A stretch of 64,000 nucleotides of DNA from Datisca glomerata (lineage: Eukaryota; Streptophyta; Magnoliopsida; Cucurbitales; Datiscaceae). The stretch is from contig QANY01005074.1 in NCBI GenBank assembly GCA_003255025.1, forward strand, positions 896,252-960,251. Reading direction: 5' to 3'. This document shows, in pieces, positions 9,906 through 21,764 of this stretch. Both the position numbers and the translations under genes were made by a program. The stretch's first letter is position 1. Each line of letters starts with the position of its first letter. The notes beneath the pieces are model-generated. The model made no database searches. It saw only the letters and a list, made by a program, of their open reading frames with translations, and had not been told where the DNA came from.

Positions 9906-12013
9906 AACAACTATATGTTGATTTATCACCATCTTTCAATTACTATAATTTGAGTCACGTTCTTCCCTTATTCAATACTTATCGATTTATAAGGCTCCTT
10001 AATCAACTAAGTGCATCGATTGATTACCAGGCGCACAAAAGTAGATTAAGATTATAGTAGCACACGAGCGAGTAGGATGATCTATGACACCTAACATTAT
10101 GGTACCGCAACGTGGAACCCTATTAGTCAAACATGGGTGTCTGGGGAAAATGTTATCATTACGCTCGCTAAATCATCAAAGTTTCAAGTGTATTGTACAT
10201 TGTTCGTGTATATGGACTAGTTTAACTTAAAATCTCTGAATAAATCCTCACTCCACTAGAGTAACTAGACCATAAAATACAATAATAGGTATTAGAATCA
10301 TTTTTTTATGATAGAGTGAGATAAACACTTTGATAAGGTAAACATTGTTCGTATAAGATAGGTAAATTTTAAACGTAAATTATGAATGGAAAGAGGTGTT
10401 GGTTGGACATTGTGAGAACATGAGATTTCCCTGTGAAACAGATGAATTTATACCTATCTATATCATCCCACCACAAGACGGACAACAACACCACCATTTT
10501 CTCCAAGAGGAATGAAGGAATAGAGATTGCAAGTCTTTATAAGCTTAGTCTATCCCCACTCATGGTAATGTGGCATTTATCCCCTACCTAATGTACCCAT
10601 GGATTAGGATAAATCCCCATATTGAAGACTACAAACTTGATCTTTAAGACTTCAATAATCCTCTAGAAGTCTTCACAGGCAATTGATATTCAGAATTTTC
10701 ACATTAGCTAGACCCATACGACCTTGAAGTCTTCAATATTGGTCATGTAGGTTTTATAAGTTGTCTTGAATTCAATAATCCACTTGAAGTTTTCAAGGAA
10801 AAAGTGAAGACTTCAAAAAAAGTTCTTGTAACTATAAAATTGTCACATCTAAGTTATCCAATGTTTTCAATATAAATTTTTTTTTTCAAAAACTTACCAT
10901 TATAAGAAATATATCTTCAAGCAGAATTGACAAGACCACGATGGAAGAAGTCAACTACCATCGTGATACAAAACTATAACATTCCTTTATGCGTTACATC
11001 AACAAGATTCATACTGTATGTAAGGGTTGCAATGAATTTCAACACAAATATACCAAAATAACCACTATGAAAGCTAAAGAAAAACTAAATTATATGACAT
11101 CAATACAATATAATCAAATATAGTGTATGTTTTACTCAAACATTATCCTGCTATGGGACATTGACAATCTCATATGTCCGTGTCTCCCATATCTTAGCAA
11201 CCTTTATGTCTTCAAGTTCATTACACTAACAAAATGTGGGATTATGTGTGCGTTTAGTCGCATCAGACTTACGTATGTGGCTCGTTGATATGGCGTGCTC
11301 AAATATTGATATAAATGGATAATCTATTGACTGAAGCCATGTTCGACAGTGGCACATTGACTATCACTCAAGTTCATCGGAAAAAATCACCTATGCATTT
11401 GATAATTAAGAATAAGTATTGGCCTTTTATAAAAAAAATAACATGTGTACAAGTTGTACATTATAATACACATACTTTGTCAGATTTTGACCAATCCCTT
11501 GCATAACTCAGTGCGACACCAACTACAATATGTCAGAGAATATCATCTAATAGAATACATACTTGTCTAAGTTAGCATAAAATATTTCCATTCGTGCGCC
11601 TAACTTTTACTATAATGTGGTAGGAAAGATGCATATAAATTTTATAAAACAATGTATTTTTTGTCAACAATGAGAGTTAACAAATATCGATCCTTTAAGA
11701 ATACTTGCAAAGAGTTAATGATCGCACATGAAGATGTCACGACCTATCTTGAAGACTACGAGAATCAACTTGAAGACTCTAAGGAAGTAACAAATGAACT
11801 AAGAAATACACATGTTCTGAGAGCACTACATTCTTGAAGTCTTCAAGGAAAAGTTTCTTGAAGCCTTCAAATAAAACTTACTTGAAGCTGCAAACCTACA
11901 ATTATTACTCTATAAAGTGTCTTTGGATATAATGTTAATATGTTGCAAAGTAATAAATAAAAATATATTAGAAAAAAGTTATAGAAAAATATATTAATAT
12001 AAACATCCACTGA
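9906..12013. other. Unassigned region with clustered GAAGTCTTCAA motifs
   Basis: No gene is recognised; the frames at 11315-11506 and 11652-11837 have no known motif. The near-palindrome CTTGAAGTCTTCAAG and close variants recur at about 10620-10830 and 11740-11895, more than ten times in all. The second cluster is followed by a TATA-like 'ctctataaag' (about 11910). A short inverted repeat 'cacgatgg...ccatcgtg' lies at about 10935-10965. This may be the promoter end of an unrecognised element. Confidence 0.4.
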
Positions 12014-12288
12014 CCAACTTTGCTTCATGGAACTCCAAAGGTCTTAAAAACCTTCCTAGGCATGCTAAGGTACAAAAATTATATAATAGGTTCAAAAATT
12101 TATGTGTGATATCCTAGAAACCACAATTAAGAAAGGAAGTTCAACAGATTAAATAATTCTTTTTGTCCATGGTCTTGCATTGCTAATTACTCTTGTGCTA
12201 GCAATGGCAGGATCTGGCTTGCTTGGAATCCCAATGTAGTCTCTATTTCTGCTGTTAGTACTGATGATCAAGCTATTTCTTTTCAATG
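12014..12288 (+). pseudogene. LINE (non-LTR) endonuclease fragment
   Basis: One frame reads 'NFASWNSKGLKNLPRHAKVQ', the plant LINE ORF2 start region (family form: WNVRGLN...KRxEV). After a frameshift another reads 'NGRIWLAWNPNVVSISAVS' and 'DDQAISFQC', the conserved segment of the apurinic-type endonuclease. Internal stops are present. The similarity ends exactly where the truncated LTR of element 2 begins (12289), so one of the two truncated or invaded the other. Confidence 0.8.
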
Positions 12289-13330
12289 TAGTTATCCAGG
12301 TGCCACTGTTGCTTTTCAAGTGGTCCCTGTCTAGCTGGCGCTATTGCTTTCAAGTGGTCCCCCTCTAGTGATGTTGCTCGGCAAGTGTCCTCTTTTGAGG
12401 ATGAAGCCCTAATTTTGAGGCTCTATTTATAGGAAGCGCATCTTCCCTAAAGGAGAGCTGACACTCTTTCCTAGAAGAAGGAAACAACTTACATAGAAGA
12501 AAAGGGAGAAAAAAGATAGAAAAGGGAGCAAAGACGAAAGGAAGAAGACAAGGAAGGGATATTCGTTTATTCCCTTCTCTCTTTCTTCTTTCTTAACCTT
12601 ATTTGCTTCACTATATTTTCTATTCTTAGCTCATTTTCTTTAAGATAAATATGGAAATGGTTATATTTGAATTTGCTCTTAAGCTCATTATGAGCTAACA
12701 TGTTTAAGCTAGTATGGGTAATGAATCTTGAAGTTGTTATTTCTAGTTAATGAAGTTTTTGTTGCTCATTTCTTGTTAGCATTTCATTTAAGGTTACTTG
12801 ATGTTTAGATTTTATTAATTGATTGGCCATCTCTAATAAGTTACAAGTTAGATTAAATACTGGAAGGGTTTAACTAATGAATATATATTGAATGATAATT
12901 AGATGCTTAAATCATGTAGATCTAAGTATTTAGTGAGTAGTATAGGCATATATGCTCGCCTTGTGAAAACCCTTGTGCTAATGAGTTGAGATTGATGCTA
13001 TTAAGAAGCTGTAGCAACATAAGCAGAGTTAAATAGCAATAATTTGATAAGGGGAATTAACCATGCTAGCTCACTTCATTATTGAATACACCAGAATTAC
13101 TAAACTTAAATCCCATATTTTGCAAGTGTCACTCTAAATCATTTTACTTAACATTAGCATTTCTATTTTACTTTAAGTTACTTGAAATCACTTATTACAG
13201 TTACTTTGTTTTCCATTTGATTTAACTTGGTCTGTTTAATTGCTTAATTTTTCATCAATCCTTGTTGAGATCGACACTCATTTATCACTTGTTGATGACA
13301 TGTACACTTGCTTATGTATCACACACAACA
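12289..13330 (+). mobile_element. Truncated 5' LTR of element 2
   Basis: It aligns with 17763-18822 from 'gtagttatccaggtg' to '...tatcacacacaaca'. Shared marks include 'tcaagtggtcccc', 'gatgaagcccta' and 'aaaggagagctgacactctt'. The TATA region 'gctctatttataggaagc' is at about 12420. The first third of the LTR is absent. Much of the rest matches the other LTR, with many substitutions and indels, which indicates an old insertion. Confidence 0.85.
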
Positions 13331-13332
13331 AG

Positions 13333-13356
13333 CTTTTAGCGTCGTTGCTGGAGATT
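13333..13356 (+). promoter_or_regulatory. Primer-binding site of element 2
   Basis: The sequence 'ttttagcgtcgttgctggag' directly follows the 5' LTR. It is a degenerate version of the TTGGCGCCGTTGCCGGGGA site of Athila/Tat elements. It corresponds to the site found on the minus strand at 7458-7480. Confidence 0.7.
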
Positions 13357-13448
13357 GAAGGAGAAATTTCATTATTTAGATCAATTTAAAAATAACTAGT
13401 GAGTTACACTGCTAAAGTTGTTACTATTGCTCTATTTCAGGAATTTGA

Positions 13449-15190
13449 GATTCACTTTATGAACATGCATCAACTACCCGATTTCAATTTTGACCCACAA
13501 ATGAACATGACTCTAAGAAAGTTGAGTAGAGAACATAGAGGATTGGCTGCTGTGAGAGAGATGGCTACAAATTGACGTAGTTTTAAATGAGGGAAATAAT
13601 CAAAATGGAAATCAAGCTAATAATAGCAACAATGACATTGAAAGATCAATTAAAGACTATGTCATTCTTCAACCACAAGAAATGAACCTTGGAATAGTAA
13701 GGCCATAGATTCAAACTCCATAGTTTAATTTGAAGCTTGTCATGTTTCAAATGTTGCAAACTATTGGACAATTCAATGCACTACCCACTGAAGATCCTCA
13801 CCTGCACTAAAGACTTTTCATGGAAGTTAGTGATGCATTCAAAATACCAGGAACTTTAGAAGATGGTCTAAGGACGAGAATATTTATTTGTTCCTTAAGG
13901 GATAGAGCCAGAGCTTGGTTAAATTCTTTATCTCCGAATTATATCAACACCTAAAATGACCTTGCTGAGAAGTTTTTGATGAAGTATTTTCCACCTACAA
14001 AGAATGCCAAACTATGAAATGAGATCACCTCTTTCCACCAATTGGAGGATAAATCTTTGTATGAGGTATGGGAGAGATTTAAAGAGTTTCTTAAAAATAT
14101 CCACCCCATTTTGTCTAAATCTTATAATGAGGCCTGTGAGATTTTAGAGAGAATAGCATGCAACAATTATCAATGAGTTGTTGGGATACATGATCTGGAT
14201 GCTATGACAACTTTGATAGCTCAGGTGTCCTCAATAACCAACATAATGAAGACATTGAGTATGGCATCCATAGCAAATCAGAATCAAAATCAAGACATGC
14301 AGCAATCTGTGAGACAAGTGGCAGAGGTATTTTATGTCTATTGTGGTGAAAAAATATATTTTTGAAAGTCTCCCATGGAATCCAACTTCTGTGAACTGTA
14401 TGGGGAATTTTAACATAAATATAAACAACAACAACAACAACTACCCCAACAGTTACAACCCTGGTTAGAGGCAACATCCAAATAGTTTCTAAACTAATCA
14501 AGGTGTAGGGCCTTCAAACTCACAAAGAAGATCAACCTATACTCTCGGTTTTGCGTAGCAAGATCAAGTACAAAAGTGAATACAATCAGGCACACTTGAG
14601 AATCTCTTGAAAGAATATAGATAGCCAAGAATGAGTCAGTAATTCAGAACCAATATGCAATGATTCGAAGTCAAGTAGTATCTCTAACAAATCTAGAAAA
14701 TCAAGTTGAACAATTAGCCAATGCATTACATACCGGACCTCAAGGTACTTTGCCTTGCAATACTGAAAATCCTAGAAAGGAAGGAAAAGAACACTGTAAG
14801 GCAATGTACCTGAGAAGTGGAAAGGTAGCAGCCCGACCAAATGATGGAACCGAGGAGAAGTCTGAAAATAGAGCCAAGGAAGTAAGCTAGAATAAAGATG
14901 TAGCAGAGCAACCAGCTGCTATAGCATCTAATTCTGCAAATAAGAGAGTGGAAGATATAGATAGGCATTTTCCTCCATTTCCTCTAAGGCTGCAAAAGAA
15001 GAAGCTAGTTGGCCAGTTTAACAAATTTCTTGACATGCTGAAGTAACTACATATAAACATACCTCTGGTAGAAGCTTTACAGCAGATGCCAAATTATGTT
15101 AAGTTTATGGAAGACATCTTGAAAAAAAGGAGAAGGCTTAGAGAATTTGATATTGTAGCTTTAACACATGAATGTAGCCTGATCCTATAG
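13449..15190 (+). pseudogene. Gag of element 2
   Basis: It begins 'MNMHQLPDFNFDPQMNMTLR' and soon has 'GLAAVREMATN' followed by a stop. Further frames carry 'SLRDRARAWLNSLSP', 'LAEKFLMKYFPPTKNAKL' and 'LEDKSLYEVWERFKEFL', the Athila-like capsid core. A glutamine-rich run (about 14425-14460) and a partial zinc knuckle ('YCGE') follow. The end has 'KKLVGQFNKFLDMLK', equivalent to 6119-5871 in element 1. Many stops and frameshifts leave it nonfunctional. The open frame 14660-14890 is one intact piece of it. Confidence 0.8.
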
Positions 15191-15224
15191 AACAAGATTC
15201 CACTAAAGCTAAAGATCCTAAAAG

Positions 15225-15560
15225 TTTTACCATCCCTTATACAATTGGCAAGTCTGAGTGTGGGAGATCTCTCTGTGATTTGGGAGCAAGTATCATCTTA
15301 ACGCCATTATTTTGTACACAACTAACGGGTTTTATGTTAACCAGAAGGAAAGATAGAGGATGTTTCAGTACAGATGGATAAATTTATATGTCAAGTAGAT
15401 GTCAGTATTTTGGATTATGAGACAGATAGAGAAGTACCTATCATACTTTGGAAGGCATTTCTGAGCCATTGGCAGGACATTTATTGATGTGAAGAAAGGA
15501 GAATTGACCATGAGGGTCAGTGATTAGATGATAACTTTCAATGTCTTCAATGCAATTAAG
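15225..15560 (+). pseudogene. Protease remnant of element 2
   Basis: A frame reads 'YTIGKSECGRSLCDLGASII', the catalytic loop region of the gypsy protease, with D-L-G in place of D-[ST]-G as is usual in this lineage. After frameshifts come remnants of the flap and of the 'VDVKKGELTMRV'-like end. The match stops near 15560, with no RT following. The deletion therefore removed everything from RT through integrase. Confidence 0.7.
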
Positions 15561-15599
15561 TACCAGATGAAGAGGTAGAAGAATGTACAACTAAATATG

Positions 15600-16066
15600 T
15601 TATAGATTCCATAATGATGAAGAAGTTTTGCATAAGCTATAGAAAGGTAACCCATCCAGAGCTCACTTTTGAACCTTTGGGAGAAGGTAATAGCTGGAAG
15701 AAGAAGATGAAGTTAATGAAGAAGCTGATGAGGAATAAGAGAAGGAGGAGGAAGTTGAGCAAGTACAACAAGAGGAAGAGAGAGGGGAGAGTGAAGAAGT
15801 GGAGTTGCCAACACCACCACCAAAACAGTCTGCTAAAGAAGCATAAGGAAAAATAAAAAAGAAAATTTCTCACACCCAGCCTGAGAAGCAACGAATGAAG
15901 AGACCCCTAAGATTGTAAAATCCAAATGGAAATCTTCTAAAAAGAAGAATGATGTAGCAAAGGTCGAGTCAAGTGTCAGTGCTAAGAAGAAATTAAAAAT
16001 GGCTGAAAAGGAGAGGTCCTTCATAGTCAATCCAGAAGGAGATCCAAACTGTGTAAAAAATGTTAT
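15600..16066 (+). pseudogene. Charged Glu/Lys-rich segment of element 2
   Basis: Shifting frames give long runs of Glu, Lys and Arg (for example 'EEVEQVQQEEE') and then a Pro/Gln stretch ('LPTPPPKQSA'). This low-complexity charged tail follows the protease junction. I take it as the polyprotein end or a linker of the element, not a separate gene. The complementary-strand frames (15637-15891, 15833-16030) are shadows made of Phe/Leu/Ser. Confidence 0.45.
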
Positions 16067-17428
16067 CTGATCTCCAATTCCCCTTTAAAGGAAATGGAGG
16101 GCTAAGGAGTTCAGCAAAGTGAGTCATCATGGGAGATTTTATCTAACTCCTTTTACTATATTTCATTATGTTTCTTCTTGTTCTCAGGTTGATAGTGAAT
16201 TTTATTTCTTTTCCTTGGATATTTTAATTTTTGGTGATGTTATTTTGTTTAGTATCTCTTTGGTGTAGAAAGAACCTTGTGCCATATCTTTATCTTGAGT
16301 ACAAATGTTTAGTTTTAAGGTTCTGGCTCTTGGTGTTTTAACTTTTAATTTTAGCTCTGAAGATGCATGTTTAATAAATAAAATATAAAAGAAAGTAAAA
16401 GAAAAACAAATAAAAAAGGGACTTAATGAAGTGTGCCCCTGAATAATGTTGTATCTTGAGTGTGTACTGAAGTCCCTTTATCTTTTGAACTTAGAACTCC
16501 AGTAAGCTTTTAGAGGTTTAGGTTGTTTTAAACTTGAGAGAGGCTTAATGATCAGAATTACCTTTTACAACTTTAGAAAAATAGTGAGGAATTAAGGTGC
16601 AAAAGTGTTTAATGTTCAAGTTTGGGGGAGGGTGTCTGTTGAGTAATGCTTATTGTAATTATGCTACTCCATTGACCTAAAAAAGTAAAAAGAGAGAGAA
16701 AAAGAAGAATAAGGTTAGAATGACTCCTCTATTTTAGGCTTCTAAGTAACCGCGTTCCTTCATCATCAATGTTGCCATTCGCATCAAAAGGTAGCCAGAG
16801 ACATGAGCCTGCTATAGCAAAATTGCAAATTAAAATATAAAGCAGCCTTGCTTGTTATATTACTGATTAACTGGGTGTCTTCATCATAAATATTTCCATT
16901 TGCATTAAAAGTTAGTGCAACATTAGATGTATTCTAACTATGGAAAAAGAAAACGTAGAATAAGCAATATAAATGAAAGAGGACAAGTCTAAGCAATATA
17001 AAGGAAAGAGGACAATATTCTTTTTGTGCTTCATTGTTGTAATTGCTTTCCCCATGTTTTATTGAGCTTGATTATACTTTCTATTTGACATGTGGGCTAA
17101 GAGGACAAGTCTAAGCACTAAAGTTATGTCTAGGATCTCCGTTTAAAGTAGTATAAGCATTTTGAGAGAGAAACTCTAAGCTCTAGCACACACTCACTGA
17201 GGGGATTTGGCTTGCATTAAGATCAGTATATTTAAGGGTAAGCTTTGTAATTTTTGTAAGCATAATATGTGATGATTAATCATGATGGCCTGAAAAGCTT
17301 AAATTTCTGGTTTACTTTAAGAGTCAGAGCCTAGTTGGTGGTGGGTAGGTGTCATTCGAGTTATCATTTGTCTTATTTCTTGTCTAGTTGTCATCACTCG
17401 TGGACGAGTAATGTTTTAAGGTTGGAGG
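16067..17428 (+). other. Untranslated spacer of element 2
   Basis: About 1.36 kb lie between the last coding remnant and the 3' LTR, with no open frame of note. The phrases 'taactgggtgtcttcatc' (about 16868) and 'taaccgcgttccttcatc' (about 16747), and the doubled 'gaggacaa...aagcaatataaa' (about 16980-17010), are short internal repeats. A purine-rich stretch 'aaggttggagg' at 17418-17428 abuts the 3' LTR and is the likely polypurine tract. Confidence 0.55.
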
Positions 17429-18822
17429 TGTGATAACTCTAAGAAATTGGGTAAATTTCATTAGGAATTTTAGGGTGATGCATTGGTTTCTACTCTTCAT
17501 TTTGTCATTTTCTTGTTTTAGTTATCTTTTTAGTGTCTAGCTACCTTTTTAGCTTATTTGGTAGTAGTTGGGCAGATTATGCACTTAATTTGTACTTTTT
17601 TGTGGAGCTCTAAGGTGGGTATGCACTTAATTGGGTAGATGCTACAACATAATGATACTACATTGCTACACTAGCAGATGAGCACACATGGCAGAAATCT
17701 TTTGGTGTGTAGTCCCGCTGGCGCTCCAAACAAGAGAGAAGCTTGTGAGCTCCAAAAAGTAGTTATCCAGGTGGCGCTATTTATTTCCAAGTGGTCCTTG
17801 TCCAGCTGCTGTTGTTGCTTTCAAGTGGTCCCCCTTTAGTGTTGTTGCTCGACAAGTGTCCTCTTTCAGGATGAAGCCCTAAATTTGAGGCTCTATTTAA
17901 AGGAAGCACATCTTCCCTAAAGGAGAGCTGACACTCTTTCCCTAAATAAGGAAACATCTTGCAAAGAAGAAAAAGGAGAAAATGGACAGAAAAGGAAGGT
18001 AGGACGGGTGGGAGAAGATAAGGAAGAGGATATTCGTTTATTTCCTTCGCTCTTTCTTCTTTCTTAACATTATTTACTGTACTGGATTTTCTATTCTTAG
18101 CTCATTTTCTATGAGATGAATATTTAAATGGTTATATTCGAATTTGCTCTTAAACTTTTTATGAGCTAAAACGTTTATGCTAGTACGGGTAATAAACCTT
18201 GAAGTTGTTATTTCTAGTTAATGAAGTATTTATTGCTCATTTCTTGTTACCATTTCATTCAAGGTTACTTAAATTTAGATTTTATTATTTACTGGCCATC
18301 TCTAATAAGGTAGAAGTTAGATTAATTAATGGAAGGGTTAAGTCAGTAGTATAGGTGTATATGCTCACCTTGTAAACCAATCCACTGAAACTAATAAGGG
18401 GTAACTCTAATCTCAATTAGGCTTAGGAATAAGTTAATTAACCTTAGAGTTAATGATCACAGGGATGGAAATATATTATGCTAATGAGCTAATTGATGCT
18501 ATTAAGAAACTGTAGTAACATAAACAGAGTTAACTAGAAATAATAATGATAAGTGGAATTAACCATGCTAGCTCGTTTCATTATTGAATACACCATTATT
18601 ACTAAACTTAATCACATATTCTGCAAGTCACTCTAAACCATTTTACTTAACATTAGCATTTCTATTTTACTTTAAATCACTTATTACAATTACTTTATTT
18701 TCAATTAGATTTAATTTAGTCTAATTGCTTAATTTCTTGTCAATCCCTGTGAAGATCGACACTCATTGATCACTTATTACTTGTTAATGACACGTATACT
18801 TGCGTATATATCACCCACAATA
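17429..18822 (+). mobile_element. 3' LTR of element 2 (full length)
   Basis: It starts 'TGTGATAACTCTAAGAAATT' and ends '...tatatcacccacaata', a decayed CA terminus. Length is about 1394 bases. It contains the same U3 and leader marks as the 5' LTR, including 'aaaggagagctgacactctt' (about 17918) and the TATA-like 'gctctatttaaaggaagc' (about 17891). Confidence 0.85.
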
Positions 18823-20452
18823 GTTACCACGCCATATTTAACTGAAATCAATCCTAAACTGAAAAATATGAATGTTTATATGTATTGTGAAAAGATTTTG
18901 AGTGGGTGAGTACTAGTAATGGAAAGATTAAGTTTTTTCACAAAACTTAAAATTTTGGATTAACACGATGCATTGTAGAAACTAAATGATATTTTTGAGC
19001 TCAATCGTTGATATTTTAATCTATGAATTTTATGAAATATTCTAAACATGTTGATGATATTTCCATAGAAATTTGTTGAATGAAAGAGACCTATGTAATT
19101 TTTAAGAATTTTGGAAGACTAGTTCATACAGAAAAAGACACTATTAATAATTGAATTTAGGGTTAGCACTGTGTCGTGATTTAATGACTTTAACCTAAAA
19201 CTTTTACTGTATCATTTTGAGTATGTCTGAATTTATGGATAAGTTGCTACTACTAAAATATTTTTCTAAACTTTATTGCTAAAACTAAAAAAATATTTTT
19301 ATGTCTCTGTCTAATTTTCACATTTTGACAACCTAAACGACATTGGATTTTTAGGAAACGGTAAGGTATTTTGTGATGGTTTTACCCCATGCTCCATTAT
19401 AGAGCTAGTTCTTGAATTTACAATCGTATCATTATGTGAAGCACAGTATTATTTATTTCAAGAAATTTTGTTCTGTAACTTCTATACCAAATGATTAAGT
19501 GAAACTTTACATATTGAACTGTGTTTTGTGTGCACAAAAAGTTTACAACAAAACTATGATTGTTTTCCATGTGATAGTTGTTGTTTTGAAATGTTTTATT
19601 TGTGTTGCTACAATTTACTCTGAGATTACATTGTGATGTGAAAATCTAGATTTTTGAGGGGATTATATGCTATATGATAAGAACGATTATTGAGTCATTA
19701 CATAATGAAAAACACTCTGTGTAGTTAGAGTAATGTACCCACCAACTTTGTTATGTTTTCCTTATCCATTAGAAAAGGTCTTCATTTAGCTCGTCCTTAG
19801 AGAGAGAGTCTTTGTATATGCTTTGTTTAGTATTGTGAGAAGTAAGTTTTGCAACTGGTTCCACCTTCTTGAAGGTGTGGAGTGGTGCTCGTGAGGAAGG
19901 GCACGTGTACATACCTCACCAGTAAATAATTACCGACGGGTAATTCCTCTTCTTTCTAGGTGTGGTGGCGAGCTCTAATGAACGTTGGTTAGAGAACTCT
20001 AAAAGCAAGATATGAAAGTTCAGAGTGAATGACATTTACTGTATGTGGTTGAAATACTAGTGATGTTATGCATATACAGTTTTGCTTCCGGAGCATATTT
20101 TTATGCTCACTTTATTTTATTCTAAAATTTTCAGATGAGGAGGATGTGTTCATTATGGATGAAGTTTAAAGTCTCTAGCATAGGATGAGTTTCGATAAGC
20201 TTTATAGGAGAACATTGAAGTTTATTTGATTTCTATAAATTGCTTCACTTTTATTTTTAACGTTTTTGTTAGATGAATAATGTCTTCATTTTGAATCATT
20301 GTAGCGATATTTCTAAATGATTTGACTTAAATAAAGTTATGTTTAAATTTTGATTACTCTCTTAATTATTTTAAAAAGAATGACTTGGCTTCCTCGAGCT
20401 TTTGTATAAAATATTAAAGAAAATCTTAGGTAAATTTTTGGATCGTTATGAT
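18823..20452 (+). mobile_element. Probable 5' LTR of gypsy element 3
   Basis: The region has no genes. It ends at an iMet-type primer site (20453), which marks it as the LTR of the gypsy element that follows. Internal marks are 'gggcacgtgtacatacctca' (about 19899) and the inverted repeat 'aattaccgacgggtaatt' (about 19927). The left edge is not resolved and could lie anywhere in the first few hundred bases. No second LTR copy was found in the window. Confidence 0.5.
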
Positions 20453-20468
20453 TGGTATTAGAGCATAA
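20453..20468 (+). promoter_or_regulatory. Primer-binding site of gypsy element 3
   Basis: 'tggtattagagcataa' differs little from TGGTATCAGAGC, the tRNA-iMet primer site used by many plant chromoviruses. It lies upstream of the gag remnant. Confidence 0.7.
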
Positions 20469-20578
20469 ACTATTCTTTAGACAAAATTTTTTATATTGAA
20501 AATTTTCTGCATTTTTAGAGTCTGTGGACAAATGTTTTTATGGAAAAAAGTAATAAATTATTTATATATTCCCTCTGA

Positions 20579-21300
20579 ATGAACTGTGTAATTGACTTGG
20601 CACTAGACCAATGGAACAACTTTGAATCGACTATTGAGTATGAGGAGATCTCAGATGGAGGATCAAACATTTCTCCACTCCCTACTACATTTACAAGAAG
20701 AATGTTATTAGACCCGTATCGTAGGCGTCCAATTAGGAATCAAAATCAAAGGATTGTAAGGAGGGGAGCACATAATAGTGTCCCAGCATCTATAGTAAGG
20801 AGATGGATTTTACTAGTAGTAAGAGATATTCTTCGTGAGAGTGGAATTAGATTTTATCCACCTAGGAATCTTCACAATGAGGCTTAATCGGTTGAATCTA
20901 AGGATGAGGAAGTTAGTCAACCTTTATATTTTGTTAATAGACTTTTGTAAGCTGAACTTCAGGCATCTGTTGTTAGGGACTGCCCACCTAGTTGCGTCCG
21001 TAAGGCTCATATTATCCATAGAGCCCAAGATCTCGAAGAAGATCTAGTTAAAGAATTTCAGTGAGTTATGTGATTTCTAGGGAAAGTATTGATTAGGAAC
21101 CACTAACTTGTTTTTCCTTAGAATAAGTAATCAATTAGTTTCGTCTAGTATGCACTTTATCGACAAGTTGAATTAGACTATTCCAGTTAAGGCTATAGAA
21201 GCATGTTTATGGTGTGATAAAACTGGGCAGATTGTCTTGAGATGAAGGACAAGCCTCACGGGCAGAAGAGTGGAAACAAGCCTAAGATTTAAGGGAATAT
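20579..21300 (+). pseudogene. Gag remnant of gypsy element 3
   Basis: The open frame 20579-20887 (about 102 residues, Arg-rich in the middle) is not itself recognisable. Its place after the primer site and before the protease makes it gag-derived. Near the end, 'CLWCDKTGQIVLR' resembles a decayed CCHC zinc knuckle (CxxCxxxGHxxxxC) that has lost its His and last Cys. Stops interrupt the frames between. Confidence 0.55.
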
Positions 21301-21307
21301 TTAGCCA

Positions 21308-21652
21308 ATGACTGAGGCTAATATAGAGGACGCTACCAATGTAGTGTCAGGTACAATGATAATCCAAGGACTTACTGCATTTGTGTTGTTTGATTCTGGC
21401 TATACGCATTCCTTTATATCCGTTACGTTTACTAAGAGAATGAATATGGATAAAATACCCCTTGAGTTTGAACATTGCGAGTCCACCCCTTTGGGTAGTA
21501 TTTTATGTACAGACAAAGCCATCGAGTCTTATTTTGGAGCGATTGCTGATAGAATGTTGGAGGCTACTCTTACACTATTGGATATGCGTGATTTCGATGA
21601 TACTTTTGTCATGGATTGGCTTAGCTATCAACTACGTCAATATCCTATTTGA
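21308..21652 (+). pseudogene. Protease of gypsy element 3
   Basis: The 114-residue open frame has 'GTMIIQGLTAFVLFDSGYTH' followed by 'SFIS'. This is the plant chromovirus retropepsin start, with an intact D-S-G triad where the usual next residue is Ala. 'LLDMRDFDDTFVMDWL' matches the later conserved segment (family: D..DVILGMDWL), although the ILG part is changed. The frame then ends early because of a shift and RT continues in other frames. Confidence 0.8.
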
Positions 21653-21764
21653 TGAGTGGAAGATGTTGTTTAAACCTACGGGTAAACCAAGTTTTAAAAT
21701 CTTGTTTGCACACACTCCCTCGAATCATCTAGTCCCTACGAGCCAATGATTTGATTGATAATGG

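Larger units (their letters stand above)
12289..18822 (+). mobile_element. Athila-like Ty3/gypsy element 2, internally deleted
   Basis: The order on the plus strand is truncated 5' LTR (12289-13330), primer site, gag, protease, an acidic/lysine-rich segment, a long untranslated spacer and a full 3' LTR (17429-18822). RT, RNase H and integrase are missing. Its LTR ends match those of element 1, so both are probably one family. No target duplication can be read, because the 5' LTR has lost about 335 bases of its start. Confidence 0.85.

Noticed and set aside
10600..11935. Possible endogenous pararetrovirus promoter (repeated motifs plus TATA-like box)
   Set aside because: No movement, capsid or RT sequence of that group is visible nearby, so the resemblance rests on base composition and a short motif only.
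15637..16030. Minus-strand Phe/Leu/Ser-rich frames resembling membrane proteins
   Set aside because: They are complements of the Lys/Glu-rich polyprotein tail of element 2.
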